Shown: in pieces, positions 48,601 through 59,262 of the stretch
Numbering within the stretch: the first letter of the stretch is position 1
Layout of the letters: every line of letters begins with the position of its first letter
From: Phoronis australis
Lineage: Eukaryota; Phoronida; Phoronidae
Length of the DNA: 64,000 nt
Direction of reading: 5' to 3'
NCBI GenBank assembly: GCA_002633005.1
Contig: NMRA01000678.1
Coordinates: 65,613-129,612, forward strand
Notes under the pieces: model-generated
The model's database searches: none
Told to the model about the DNA's origin: nothing
What the model saw: the letters and a program-made list of their open reading frames with translations, nothing else
Position numbers and translations under genes: made by a program

Positions 48601-51024
48601 AGACTGCCGCTTGCGTATTGCCGCTCGTAATTGAAATTTGAAATCAGACCGTCTAAATCTTTGTCCGACGGTATCTTTAAAGCAACGTCTTTACTGATTA
48701 AGGTATACGGCTGTGTGACAGGGCAATTTTTTTTCTATAAAATAACTTGCAAAAGAACTGCGGCCGTTTTCCTTTAATCACTTGTTTTACATCTGTTTTC
48801 AAAGAAAATCAGGTGGCTCCTCGTCTTGCTTCGTGACCAACCAGTTTCCTTAGGCTGTACGTATACAGGTTTTGACCAGGAGCTAAGAGGAAGAAAACCA
48901 TGTTTCGCAGCCGTATAGAAAACTTGACGAGATACGAACGGTCCATACGCTTTTTAACACGATACAGCGCACCTGCGTCGTTGCTTTTACATGGAAAGGA
49001 CGTAAATTTTAACACTCGTGTTTGCCTTGACCATGTTAACAGATTTAGAAAGCCGCAGTTCAACCAGCTAGCTCATACATACATGTACATGCGTACATGC
49101 ATACAAGAATGCATGCATACACAATCACACGCGCGCACTCGAATAGTGCGAGCGTCAAAATTCGATTTTAACATGCGATATTAAAAATTGAAGTCTAAAA
49201 AGCTATATCTATGTAGGTGAAAATTTGGAAAAAAATTCCTGATGTTTTGTATCCCGCTTTGTTTTCAGAAAATCCCCCGCACCCAATCTACGTCGCTAAG
49301 GAGATTGGCGCCATAATTTACGTGTCAGAGAAGATCAAACATGACGCCATGACTCTCGTCAAAACTGCCTCCGAATGCCTGCGTAAGTCTTAAATCAGAC
49401 AGTTCTGTGGAGCAAGATACTTGAGAATGACGCTTTGTGTGATCACACGCGATGCGTTGCATGACGTTCCGTGAAGGTTAATCCCTCTCGAAACGCTTAC
49501 GGCAAGAAACAGTGATACAGTGATTTATGAATATGGGATGTCAAGGTGATGGGCACCATTGTCACTTCACGTGTCGAAGTCAGACTTGTTCATGCCACTA
49601 GTTACGCCATTTTTCTTGGTTAGTGCTTCAGAGCTCTATTACTTAACCCACGACACTTGCGATGCAACTGCAGCGACAAATCTTGACTTACGAAAAGTGT
49701 TTTCTTAGAGCTTCCATACTTCAATTTTCCGACCTCGCCCACCCGATCACTTCATTAGCGGCCATTTAGTTAGTGGCCACAAGTAACAGGAGACATTCGG
49801 TCATTCGAGTGGTTATGTGTCATATTGCGTGATCTTGCCAAACTCGCAATAAGCGCGCAGCACTAAAACATGTCCAGGATGTTAGATTTTGCAGACTCTG
49901 GACGAAACTGCATTTAACAAAATTAGTAATTCAATGCATATTTGCGAATTTTGTTTTGGTTTATTTAAATATTGTCATAGGTTCCCAGTCTGTTAACTGT
50001 TTATTTCCCCTGTCTGTATACTTGCCTATTATTATGGTAGTATATAATTATCTGTCGTATATCTTCGCTCGATAACCAATTCTGCGGAGCCATCCTTGCA
50101 GTATGTGTCTTTCATTTCAGAGTATATGAAGATTCATGCGAGGTCTAACGATGTTGAAGAGACTCTCGCGTCCGAAGTTCGCTCTCTGATGGCGGAATTG
50201 AAAACCTACCAGAGTTCGCACACCGACAACGCAAAGAAAGCTTTGGAGAATGTAATGATTTCGACTGCATATGAACATACAACAGCAATCTGAACATACA
50301 AGCTATTTTGCAAGCGTTGACCTTATTACAGAAACTTATTTCATAAAAAACTATTTTGCAATTTGAAGCAATTACATTGACTGGCCTAAAAGGTCATTCT
50401 CGGCGAAAAAACACTAATAACCAGCGATAATTGATATACAACTTCAACCTGAAGTAAAACAAGACTAAGACATTATTAAGCAGTGTTAAAACACACCAAA
50501 CTGTAGTCTGTGGGCTCCACCTTTGAAAAAGTATACTTGTAGAAAACTAGACTTTAAGATTCTGCAGGACTTTACATTTAACCAAGTGTCTACAAACTCT
50601 AGAATTTAACTCAGCAAAAGTGTATATATTTTCTGGAAGTAGAAATTCTGTAGAATTTATTTTTTGACTTGATACCAATTTTGAATAGGTAACGCAACCA
50701 TACTTTCAGTAAAATTTAGTAAAAAACACGATCAATAACATTTCGCATGATATAAATGCTCAAGATAAAATATCGAAAAAGCTGTTACAGTTTTTAAGGT
50801 TTCGTTTTAGTTTTATGAACCAGTGTCTGACACGCCTTTTAAGCAGACATTAAAGTTAAATATAGTTTCAGATCCTCTCTTCGTCAAAGAGAGCTGTGCC
50901 GTCTAAATGCAGCTTAAGTTGTGTTCACCTGTACATTTGCAGCTCGGCTTGGTTCGCTAAACGCGCAACGTGCCTGATCCACTCGGACGGTTTCAATGAC
51001 GTCACAAGGTCATCTGCGAACTGA
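42626..51024 (+). CDS. Gene C: secreted helix-rich repeat protein, divergent paralogue of gene B
   Basis: Exons: 42626-42676 (signal peptide MKVFHVALFVLLGAVAL), 43812-43875 (CSAKSVSGEKKPSTG), 44892-45005, 46223-46336, 47339-47425, 48155-48268, 49269-49382, 50121-50251, and a tentative terminal exon 50872-51024. Exon order and phases match gene B. Exons 3, 4, 6 and 7 are each exactly 114 nt in phase 1, giving 38-residue modules such as EAFKKDIQGIRDEISWAK and VAKEIGAIIYVSEKI. A sequon NVS lies in exon 4. All donors are GT, including exon 6 (CCGG|GTAAGC). The 3' end is uncertain: exon 8 may read through to a stop at 50291-50293, or splice at GTAATG to 50872, where the frame encodes 50 residues unlike exon 9 of A and B. 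The basic RKRR tail is missing either way. Family unrecognised. Confidence 0.68.
43730..43765. repeat. AC-rich microsatellite in gene C intron 1
   Basis: An ACACAAACACACACACAC-type run followed by GTACGTACGCGTG. Confidence 0.7.
44022..44190. mobile_element. Possible foldback element in gene C intron 2
   Basis: GTGGTGAAAACGCC and inverted GGCGTTTTT and GTGAAAAACGCC motifs surround a near-palindrome, GTGACACATTAATATGTGAC. Borders are unclear. Confidence 0.3.
45284..45434 (+). repeat. 150-bp dispersed repeat in gene C intron 3
   Basis: Shares ACAGTTTACAAG, CAACCACCTT.TGG.ATTTG, GCGCCTACGCACCGTAAGTT, AGTGCTCAAGGTGATA and GGGCGCCTACTTA with the inverted copy at 58929-59078. No coding content. 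Confidence 0.65.
46740..46880 (+). mobile_element. Possible tRNA-derived SINE in gene C intron 4
   Basis: GCTCAATAGTTAGC resembles an A box and GGGTTCGACAC, about 80 nt on, resembles a B box. Both are degenerate. Confidence 0.25.
49060..49140. repeat. TACATGTA/TGCATACA microsatellite in gene C intron 7
   Basis: Imperfect alternation of ACATACATG, GCATGCATAC and CACACGCGCGC. A shorter run of the same kind is at 48373-48415 in intron 6. Confidence 0.7.
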
Positions 51025-51165
51025 CGGAAATGGAAACGACAATCGAAAGAACACAACATTATTACAAGATATTGAATTCTACCCGATAGTAAAGTAACTT
51101 TACCTTTCCTGAATAGATGCAATTTATTACTTTATCATTTTTCACCTTCTTTAAACTTGATAAAA

Positions 51166-51171
51166 ATAAAG
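51166..51171 (+). terminator. Candidate poly(A) signal of gene C
   Basis: AATAAA lies 142 nt after the tentative stop at 51022-51024, a similar spacing to genes A and B. It supports the spliced terminal exon over the read-through end. Confidence 0.4.
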
Positions 51172-51589
51172 ATTTTGAGTAAAAGTTTATTGTCATCTTT
51201 TTCTCGCCACCTTACAACAGACTTGGCTTTTAAAGGATTTTGGATGCTTCTTCTAAGTTAGACTGTGATTACATAGTAAGTATAACAAGAGCAATACAGA
51301 GCGTTGAAATGCACCGACGACAGCACCGCAACCGGTGTGTTTCTACAAATGTTTTCTAGTGTTATAAAATGGCCTTCGATGGCGCAGAATATGTCAAACA
51401 TTGGAGAGGTTGTGTCATCTCTCTATCATAATAATTCTTATCAAAGTTCATGAAAATAAAACAAGGAACTGCAAGCATACAGAAGCAAACACAAAGAAGT
51501 AAAATTGACACGAGGGAACAAAGGTATAATCCGATTGGTTTAACTATTCATCTGTTGCCGTCTCAATAGGAGCACATCCACCAAATTTC

Positions 51590-52245
51590 GCAATGATCCT
51601 TCAAAGGGCTTAGGAGATACATCCGTAGACATAAGAACGGCGAAGTTACCCTTAGGGGGCGCCAGAGTACTCGAAACCGTCCGAAAATCTACCTCAGCCG
51701 CGATCTCCGCATTAGGAACACAACAGTCAATTTTCATTATGATCTTTTGAGTGGTTTGGCAGATAAAGAGATGGACGGCAAAAACATATTAAAAAAATAA
51801 TGACGCAGAAAATATCAAATCTGCCTTCAAGGGGTTATGGAGATTCGGCCGTAGACGCAAAAAAATGAAAACAAAATCGACAGTAGTGGGACCCGTCTAA
51901 AATCGATGTCAATCATTACCTTGTTGTCATTAACACGCCTGTAAATTTTACCTTTCAGCGGTTTTGCAGATTGTGAGGCTGGAACGCCAGCAAACTGACG
52001 CAAAAATAAAAATGGCCACAAGGTCGAGTAAAATACGTCAAATACGTCCGAAAATGAAATGTCATTGTCGTCTCCAGTCCTTAATAAAAACATATTTGAA
52101 GAACTTTATGAAAATCCACCAATGAACCTCCAACGTAAAAATAGCTAAAATCGCCTCTAGGGGGCACTGGCAGGCGGATCGGTTGGAACGCAAGAAACAA
52201 TAAGATCCTGGAAGCTGTTTAGGAGATGCAGCAGCAGACACTGGA
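51590..52245. repeat. Diverged internally repetitive block
   Basis: Three loosely related units contain CTT.AAGGG.TTA.GGAGAT (about 51600, 51825 and 52215), and a TAGGGGGC motif appears twice (about 51653 and 52156). Likely an old dispersed repeat. Open frames here are not convincing. Confidence 0.35.
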
Positions 52246-53630
52246 CTCCGGAAGCCCTACAGAGATGACGACAATATGCACCAACATATAATTGTGTGGG
52301 CGCATAAAAAGCTTCTAAGTGAACCAGGATCAGATAGAAAGGGTTTATGAAAATCTCTATAAATGTTTCCTGATAAAATGGACAACAAAATTACATGTTA
52401 AAAGATTTCACGGAAACGAACATTTATATTTTAACTTTAGTCCTCTAAGCCATATTGGTGGAACGAAAGTGATGGAAAATGAATGTCTGAATTGTGGAGG
52501 ACCACTGTTTGTCAAAAGTACTCTTCTCAAAAGTTCAAAACCACTCAAAATAACTCTAGCAGACTGTGTAAGAAAGCTAACCGTAAATATTTGTGAGAAT
52601 CATCAGCGCTCGCTGAGCATGCGCGGGATATTGGACCTGAGAGGGAGCTGGAGGCCACCGAACAGACGGGTGTTCCGGCAATCACATGGCCAGATACCGG
52701 GTTCTTCGATTCAGATGTCCCATTTTTCCATTTCGTTTCTGAAGGCCGTGCAGGATTTCCTTGTTTTCAGGAGTTCATTTCCAACTTGGCCACCGGAGAA
52801 TTTTGTCATGATGCACTTGGCGAGAGGACAACATGATAAGCGTCAAACCCACCTACAATGGGTCAAGACACCCGACCCATTATTTCCACTTCAGTATAAA
52901 TGATCAAAACGGGATTAAAGACCATTTTTACCTTTTTGAAATACAAATAATTGTAACAATAAAGTTCGATTTACTGATGAAAAAAGATTTAAATGGCAAA
53001 CGCTATTACGGCCATGCTATTTTGTCCATTTTGAACCATTGGGTCAACTTTGACTGCTGGCAGTCATTTTCAAAGAACTCTTACGCTCGTTTATGAAATT
53101 TAGTTGGTTAAGCTCTTGTCGCGTTCACAGGTATTCCTTTAAAGAAGTGCTGGCTTTAAGAATACTATGTTCTGATTTTCAAATGAAAATGTCTAAAAAC
53201 CAGACTTCCACCACAAAAAATAAAAGGTGATTTAGATCACTTACACACCCCGTTATGAAATAGTCCCTTTGTCAAAACTGAGGTAAAGTCAGGACTGAAA
53301 TTTCGTTAATGCTTGGGACCAGGTTTTACAGGTCGGCATGTCACACGTCAGTTTACGCGCCGACCATGGCGTCAAGGAATAAGGAAGTTCCAGTTGTTTA
53401 CAAACCCATAAATCACTTCTCATCTGATTAAGGAACAAACCGATAGCAGTTTCACTGTGGTAAGTTGTCTACATCAAAATAACTTCCTTAAACGGAACGA
53501 GAGTTATAAAACGGTTATGTTATCGTTCACGTATTTTCCATCATACATGTTCACATTCATTCAAAGAAAAACATTTCCAAAGTCAATAAGTTTATTTCAA
53601 CAGCTTATTAATTAAAATGACATCAGCTAG
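52246..53630. other. Intergenic with an unexplained 194-codon frame
   Basis: A frame of 194 codons (52319-52903, +) has no domain I recognise; its only notable motif is ECLNCGG, with a lone pair of cysteines. Nothing else is seen. A motif near 53400 recurs at 60805. Confidence 0.3.
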
Positions 53631-53898
53631 AAATTAAATTTGGGACATCAAAAGCGGGGCTCCAATATTAATATAGAGCGCTCGAAGGTGTCCGAAGAGC
53701 GGGGCATGCCTGTATTGATATCGCTGGGCTCAACCCCAAGAGCGGAGATTCCATTGTTGATTTAGAGGCCCGCTCTTCCTAGCCGACTTCGGACAGGACT
53801 GCCTTTAATGATGTAGGCGGCCACAATCTTCGTCCACCTTCGGGCGGGGCCTTCTCCATTAATATGGCTTGCCCCACTCTTGAGGCCCGAAATTTAAT
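53631..53898. mobile_element. MITE with 28-30 bp terminal inverted repeats
   Basis: Left end AAATTAAATTTGGGACATC then AAAAGCGGGGC (53631-53660). Right end GCCCCACTCTTGAGGCCCG then AAATTTAATTT (53871-53898), its imperfect reverse complement. The interior is GC-rich with repeated AGAGCGG and CCGCTCTT motifs. There is no coding capacity. Confidence 0.65.
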
Positions 53899-54919
53899 TT
53901 CTTGCCTATGCAATTTTAATAAGATTAAGTCATTTTAAAAATAAGCTGTTTTTGTGATTGAGTCAAGAAAATAATAAAAATAAAATGTTATTTGTAGCAC
54001 CTTTTCTTAGTTGTATACATTTGAGAAGGAAAAACCGAGTCACGTGGATTGAAAAGCGGGACATCCGCATAATGCCAAAACGGAATGGCGAAATGTTTCG
54101 TCGCAACAAACAAAAAAGTCCCAACTGTAATTTTCGTCGAACTACCTGACGACGATTTTTTAGTCGAATGAGAAATTGCGGGTGCTGCACAAACCACGAA
54201 AGGTGCCATTGCTTTCTTGTTTTTCGAACAGGAAAACAATGTGTCAAGTGAAAAATCCCATTAGTATTACGATAATATGCCAGTTTCAGCGTGTGTCAAA
54301 AGCGGGACATTTTGATGGTGTGGCGGATGGCGGAATAAATACTCAAAACCTGGGACCGTCTGTCTGTCATCTAGTTACTTTAAAGATCTTCAAAGCTGTG
54401 TCCAGTAGAACTTCCAATAGGAGTTGTGATATAGAAAAGTTACTCAAACAAAGTTGCGCATTGATAAAGACTTGCACAGACAGAATAATGCGGCTTTGTA
54501 GATAAAAATGCGCATGCCTATAGGCAATGCATATCATGCGCCTATACAAAGAACACCCCCGCGTCTACAAGTGAAACTTGAGCGCATGGGCCTAACTGCG
54601 AAACACTTGAGCAATTTTTTTTCGAAACATGTTTTATTTAGGAATAGCGCGTGTGTCTAAATACGAACATTTACCCACATGTACGGCATATGAATAATGA
54701 ATAATATCTTAGAATTGCTTTTAAAACCCGCGGCCCGTCACAAGCAAACATTCGATTAAGAACAATTACGGCTGTCAATCTAAGACTAACTTGTTCCTCA
54801 CTAAATTCAAATGTCAGCGAGGGCAAGCTGCCCACTCCAGCAAAGCCCTCCCTGAAGATGCGACTGTTCCGAGCAGGAGGGGGCCAGAAACAACTTTTAT
54901 GCTCCATGTTCGACAAGAA
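53899..54919. other. Intergenic, nothing recognised
   Basis: No splice-bounded frame. GAGCGCATGGGCCTAAC near 54580 recurs in variant form near 57060 and 61100. Confidence 0.35.
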
Positions 54920-55093
54920 TCAGCCATCGTCTACATCGTCACCGACGAACTCTTCATGATGCCCTTGGATTGCTGCTCCTTGTCTGTGGTATTTTGGCCC
55001 TACGTCCCATGCAGTGCCATCGTTGAAAACCATGGTTTTGGTTCCCGTTCTCAGGTGGCGCCACTTGTTTTGGTTCTTTGAAGTGGAAAGCAA
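54920..55093 (-). CDS. Candidate terminal exon, unknown product
   Basis: On the minus strand an acceptor-like ATTTAACAG precedes an open frame of about 57 codons (VAFHFKNQNKWRHLRTGTKT, then MVFNDGTAWDVGPKYH) ending at TGA (54920-54922). The composition looks coding and the region is GC-richer than its flanks. No partner exon or domain is recognised. It may be a pseudogene piece. Confidence 0.28.
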   Translation of the reverse strand: MLSTSKNQNKWRHLRTGTKTMVFNDGTAWDVGPKYHRQGAAIQGHHEEFVGDDVDDG

Positions 55094-55315
55094 CTGTTAA
55101 ATGTTACCTGTACTAAAATTACGGCTCCCTGGTTATCCCAGAGAGACATTTTTCACATTAATCACCATTCACTTGGGGTTTATTTATTCTCCGTGCTACA
55201 ATACCAGATCCACATTTTGGTTTAGCAACCATTTCTATTGATCAAACACAACTGATCGACACAGACTTCGTTCAATTTAGCGATTTGGACATTGCATTTG
55301 CTAAATGGAAAGGAA

Positions 55316-55752
55316 TGCAGTAGCAATATGTCGGTCATTTTCTGGGCTATGTGTGTGGTTCAGTTATTTGATGGATATTTGAAACATTCCACGGGATCAA
55401 CTGTTTATGTGGAAAATTGTGTCTCCCAGGTAATCAAGGATTCGTTTTGTAATAATAGTCTCGTGAAAAACAGTTGATATCTCTACTGGAGATGCACTTC
55501 TGATTGTTTTTGCTACCAATTTTCAATCACTGTNTGCAGTAGCAATATGTCGGCCATTTTCTGGGCTATGTGTGTGGTTCAGTTATTTGATGGATATTTG
55601 AAACATTCCACGGGATCAACTGTTTATGTGGAAAATTGTGCCTCCCAGGTAATCAAGGATTCGTTTTGTAATAAAAGTCTCGTGAAAAACAGTTGATATC
55701 TCTACTGGAGATGCACTTCTGATTGTTTTTGCTACCAATTTTCAATCACTGT
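55316..55752 (+). repeat. 218-bp tandem copies split by an N
   Basis: 55316-55533 and 55535-55752 are the same length and differ at about three positions. A single N (55534) lies exactly at the junction. Most likely two overlapping contig ends or haplotypes left unmerged. Confidence 0.85.
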
Positions 55753-57612
55753 ACTAATAGTCAAATGTGGCAGGTTTTTGAACTACGTCTTTCAAAACAA
55801 ACTTTGATTCCTGGAATAAGGAAAGGTAAGTTAGTAAATACATTTCCTGGTGTTTTAGGATATTTTGCTTAAATTTTACGACACTATGTATATGTTCTAT
55901 TACAAAATAGATTTTCCTCTGCAGTCACATGTGAACGGCCATTTTAATTATGAGCAGGCATGTGATCCCCGATAAAATAGTATCCTACATTTTTTTATTA
56001 TTTTCTATCTGCATACTATAAAACAGGATTTATACAATTTCTTGTTTTGCAAGGATATTAAGTTACATAATTTGTCAGGTAAATATTTAGCATGCCATAT
56101 GGCAGAGAAATATTTTGTCAATGCTGTCTAACTTCATTTTATTTGTGGCATGGCACACCAAATGGCAGACAAGTAAAAGTTTATTGTGTAAAAATTTCTC
56201 AACAAAAATAACTTTTCAGGAAAATTAACTTTCTTTTTAGCATGACGTAGATAATAGCAAACAACATTTGGTAAACTTTTGAGTAGTTGTAACAATGTGG
56301 TAAGTTTCCGAAAAATTGAAATAAAATTATTGCAATTTCAGCAATTATACTTGTCCGGAATTAAAGAATTTTTACTGTATGACCCCACACTTCATACAAC
56401 TTTAATCATTTGTAACAGCCTTTGAAAAATAAAAAATAACGATTTTGGCGCTAATTTTGGGACTAATGTCTGATGTATTGCCTGTTCTTTATGTTATTGT
56501 AAAATTTTTATGAATCCGAATGAATGATTTTGCCAAAATTATTCTTTGATAGTGATATATAAAGAAAGTGGCAATTTATAGTGTTCTAAAAATGCTCTTA
56601 GGTATACTTTTGAAAATAAAGGTAAAGATTTCCCCATGTTCCTATTTATTATTTTCATTGTCATTTTCAGCAATTTTTATAATTGTTGTTTTGTCATATT
56701 CTAATGTGTTTACATTTTTGTGGGCTGTTTGATTGTATAAATTTTGTTCCTGTAAAATAGTTTTTATGTGCTCAGCGAACCCTGTGATAAGAATAATGCA
56801 CGTGAATTTGGCTCATGTTTTGTGTGGAACACTTGAGCCAAATTTCCTGAATTACATGTATGTGTCATTCAGTGAAACTTATTTATTAGAAATTGAAGAA
56901 TTTGGCCAGAAGTATCATGAGCACACGCTAATAACACCCAGTTTGAGACGTGTTGCATATAGGCAGGAGGTAACAGCTAGTGATGGTCAATTGTAAAGGG
57001 CTATGTGCGAAACGTGTGTAAATCATTTTTATTACAAAAACGGGTTATGTCGGATACAGGCGCCTGGGCCTAAATAGGCCCATATACCGTAGTACTGGTA
57101 CTAACACTAGTGACTAAAATGTTTTGGATTGGTGGCAGTCTAGCCGAAAATGTGAGATTGGATGCCTCAGGTGTTCTTGTTGAAAGGTGATCAATAAACA
57201 AGTGAAAACAAACATGTTTTCTCCTTCTCACACAAAGCCGCAGTTCCCTTCGTTTAGGGCGTCGCTTTTGTAACCTAACGGTCATTAACTAAGTCTTTTT
57301 CTTCAAAAAATCACGGTGACGTGATGACTGTCACATAACAATGACGAGCTTTTGAGTTTGTTTCATGAAAAATGACTTAGAGACTGAAGAGCTTTGGCCT
57401 GAAAAATAATTAAAACTCACTCCAGCAGTGCAAAGTATCCGAGAACATGCCCATTACTGGTAGTTGTCGAGATAATATATAGAAAACATAGCTAGACTGT
57501 GATGTAAAAATTACATGGTTAAAACTTTATTACAAAATTGTGAAGTGGACAGACTATGCATTTACTGGGCATGTCAACACCATTGTGTTACTTATGTGCA
57601 TGAGATGACAAA
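55753..57612. other. Intergenic, AT-rich, nothing recognised
   Basis: Long AT-rich tract without splice-bounded frames. A short palindrome, TGGGCCTAAATAGGCCCA, lies at about 57066-57083. Confidence 0.4.
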
Positions 57613-58025
57613 ATGCCAGGCTTTGGATCATCCACATTTCGTTCATACCTAGAAGTTGAAGATTGCTGGCCAACTTTTGGTCACGCTGGCCTTTTCCATT
57701 CATATGAGGTGCTGCGTCCCTCAAAATATAACTCTGGCATCACTGACACTGCTTCCAGTACCGGTCCAGTTGGGTAATCATCGTTTTTCATGATTTTGTT
57801 TAGGTACAAATTAAATAAAAAAACGCTTATGTTTTCCTTTGAAATCTGTGGTAGGGCTTCCCGTTATATCATCCTTGTCTCCTTTACAGTTATCGCAAGG
57901 CGAAGGTGAAGCAATGGGTGATCAAATTATCAGTAGATGCATACATGAAGACCTACACCTGCAGACTTACTAAGCGAATATTTCCATGTCATGAGTCAAA
58001 GGGTTCTAAAGAATTCCCGGGATAA
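57613..58025 (+). CDS. Candidate two-exon small gene, unknown
   Basis: Exon 1 (57613-57773) begins ATG after ACAAA and encodes 53 codons, starting MPGFGSSTFRSYLEVEDCW and ending TASSTGPV, plus two bases. A GT donor (GG|GTAATC) starts a 116-nt intron that ends in a pyrimidine-rich CTCCTTTACAG. Exon 2 (57890-58025) completes the glycine codon and continues YRKAKVKQWVIKLSVDAYMK to CHESKGSKEFPG and a TAA, 98 residues in all. The phase match and good acceptor are the main support. There is no signal peptide and no known domain. Each exon is too short to stand out alone. It could be part of a mobile element. Confidence 0.38.
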
Positions 58026-58928
58026 GCCTAGACAGGGTTGCTGTTAGGCAAGTGATCCAGATAATTACTGGTCATTGCAATTTTAGCCTGGCATCCAAAT
58101 ATCGCAAACCACGTGACATCCTTAACTTGCTATAAGCGTGGCATGCGAGCCGAAATTCTTCAACACTGGAGATTTGCGGTGCCCAAAAAGGCTTCGCATC
58201 TTTTTACACCGTGAGCACTGCCTACCTGATGGAAATCACCCCTATCCTACACATTTAAATGTCTTTTCAAAAATTCCCAAGACTAAAGGGGACAGAAACC
58301 AGAACACTGCACACTACTCCGACTTCGTTATTTTAGTTGTCAGTGGTAATGCTGTTTTTTTTTTTTTTTACAAAATAGCCTGCTTCCATATGTCTCCAGC
58401 TCGTTTCATCGAGTTGTTTTAGCCTCTTGAAAGAGGAGCACTGGCGCTCTGAGAGCAAAGGTGTGGTGTGACGCGGCTCTAAGATAATTCAGTAGCTTGA
58501 AATGTCCGTTGTGACGGCTGAAATTTTAAAGTCTTAACAATAGTACATGTACAACTCTGAAATTGTTTATTCGTTTAATCAAACAAGCGTCAGTCATAAT
58601 CATAATACAACAATAAAAACACTCAGTGACACAGTGAGCTGTGTAATTGAGTGTGCTTTTTTGCATTGATCAACATGTAGTTCAACAAGAGACAGGTTTA
58701 TTCACTGACAGTTTCACTTCTCGAGGTTAAATTGTCGTCAGGTATAATACAAGAGTGTGTAAAATGACTTTTAAGTCATTGTTAAAACAATTCGAGACGT
58801 GCTTCGTTAAACTGGCGTTTTCTACTCTAAGCACTCTAATTTTTTCTACTTCTAAGCGTTTTATCGTGCTTTATCTGCACATGTATACATTTACAAACCA
58901 AGCAGTGCTGTAGTGATAAAATTAGATG
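58026..58928. other. Intergenic
   Basis: A frame at 58138-58422 contains a 14-nt T run and is not convincing. No other content was seen. TTTATT motifs at 58566 and 58697 could serve as distant minus-strand poly(A) signals for the innexin. Confidence 0.3.
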
Positions 58929-59078
58929 TAAGTAGGCGCCCAGAGCCTACCCTATCACCTTGAGCACTGAACGTAACTTACGGTGCGTAGGCGCTGCGTT
59001 CAAATACCAGAAGGTGGTTGGCTTCGCCTACGTGCGCCTACCTCCCACTACAGCACTGAAACCAAGCTTGTAAACTGT
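58929..59078 (-). repeat. 150-bp dispersed repeat, inverted copy
   Basis: Reverse-complement partner of 45284-45434. It lies just downstream of the innexin stop codon and may be part of its 3' UTR. Confidence 0.65.
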
Positions 59079-59262
59079 CGTTCTTCGTTTGTCTGCCCGT
59101 AAGACGCCCATTAGGAACTACATCTCTCAGCTCTCGCCTCTCTTATCCACAATTTTGCCTCAGCAACCGTTTGAAGGTTTTGTTTCCGAAACTTTCTGTT
59201 TTGTTAACTTTCGGTGCGTTAAGTGCCGACGCCGCGAGGAATAACTATACTGCTTCCGCAGA

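Noticed and set aside
52319-52903. 194-codon open frame on the plus strand
   Set aside because: No domain, no paralogue in the window and no splice context. The length is possible by chance in 64 kb read in six frames, so I do not call a gene.
58138-58422. 94-codon frame on the plus strand
   Set aside because: Its 3' part is built on a long T run and there is no start context, domain or splice support.
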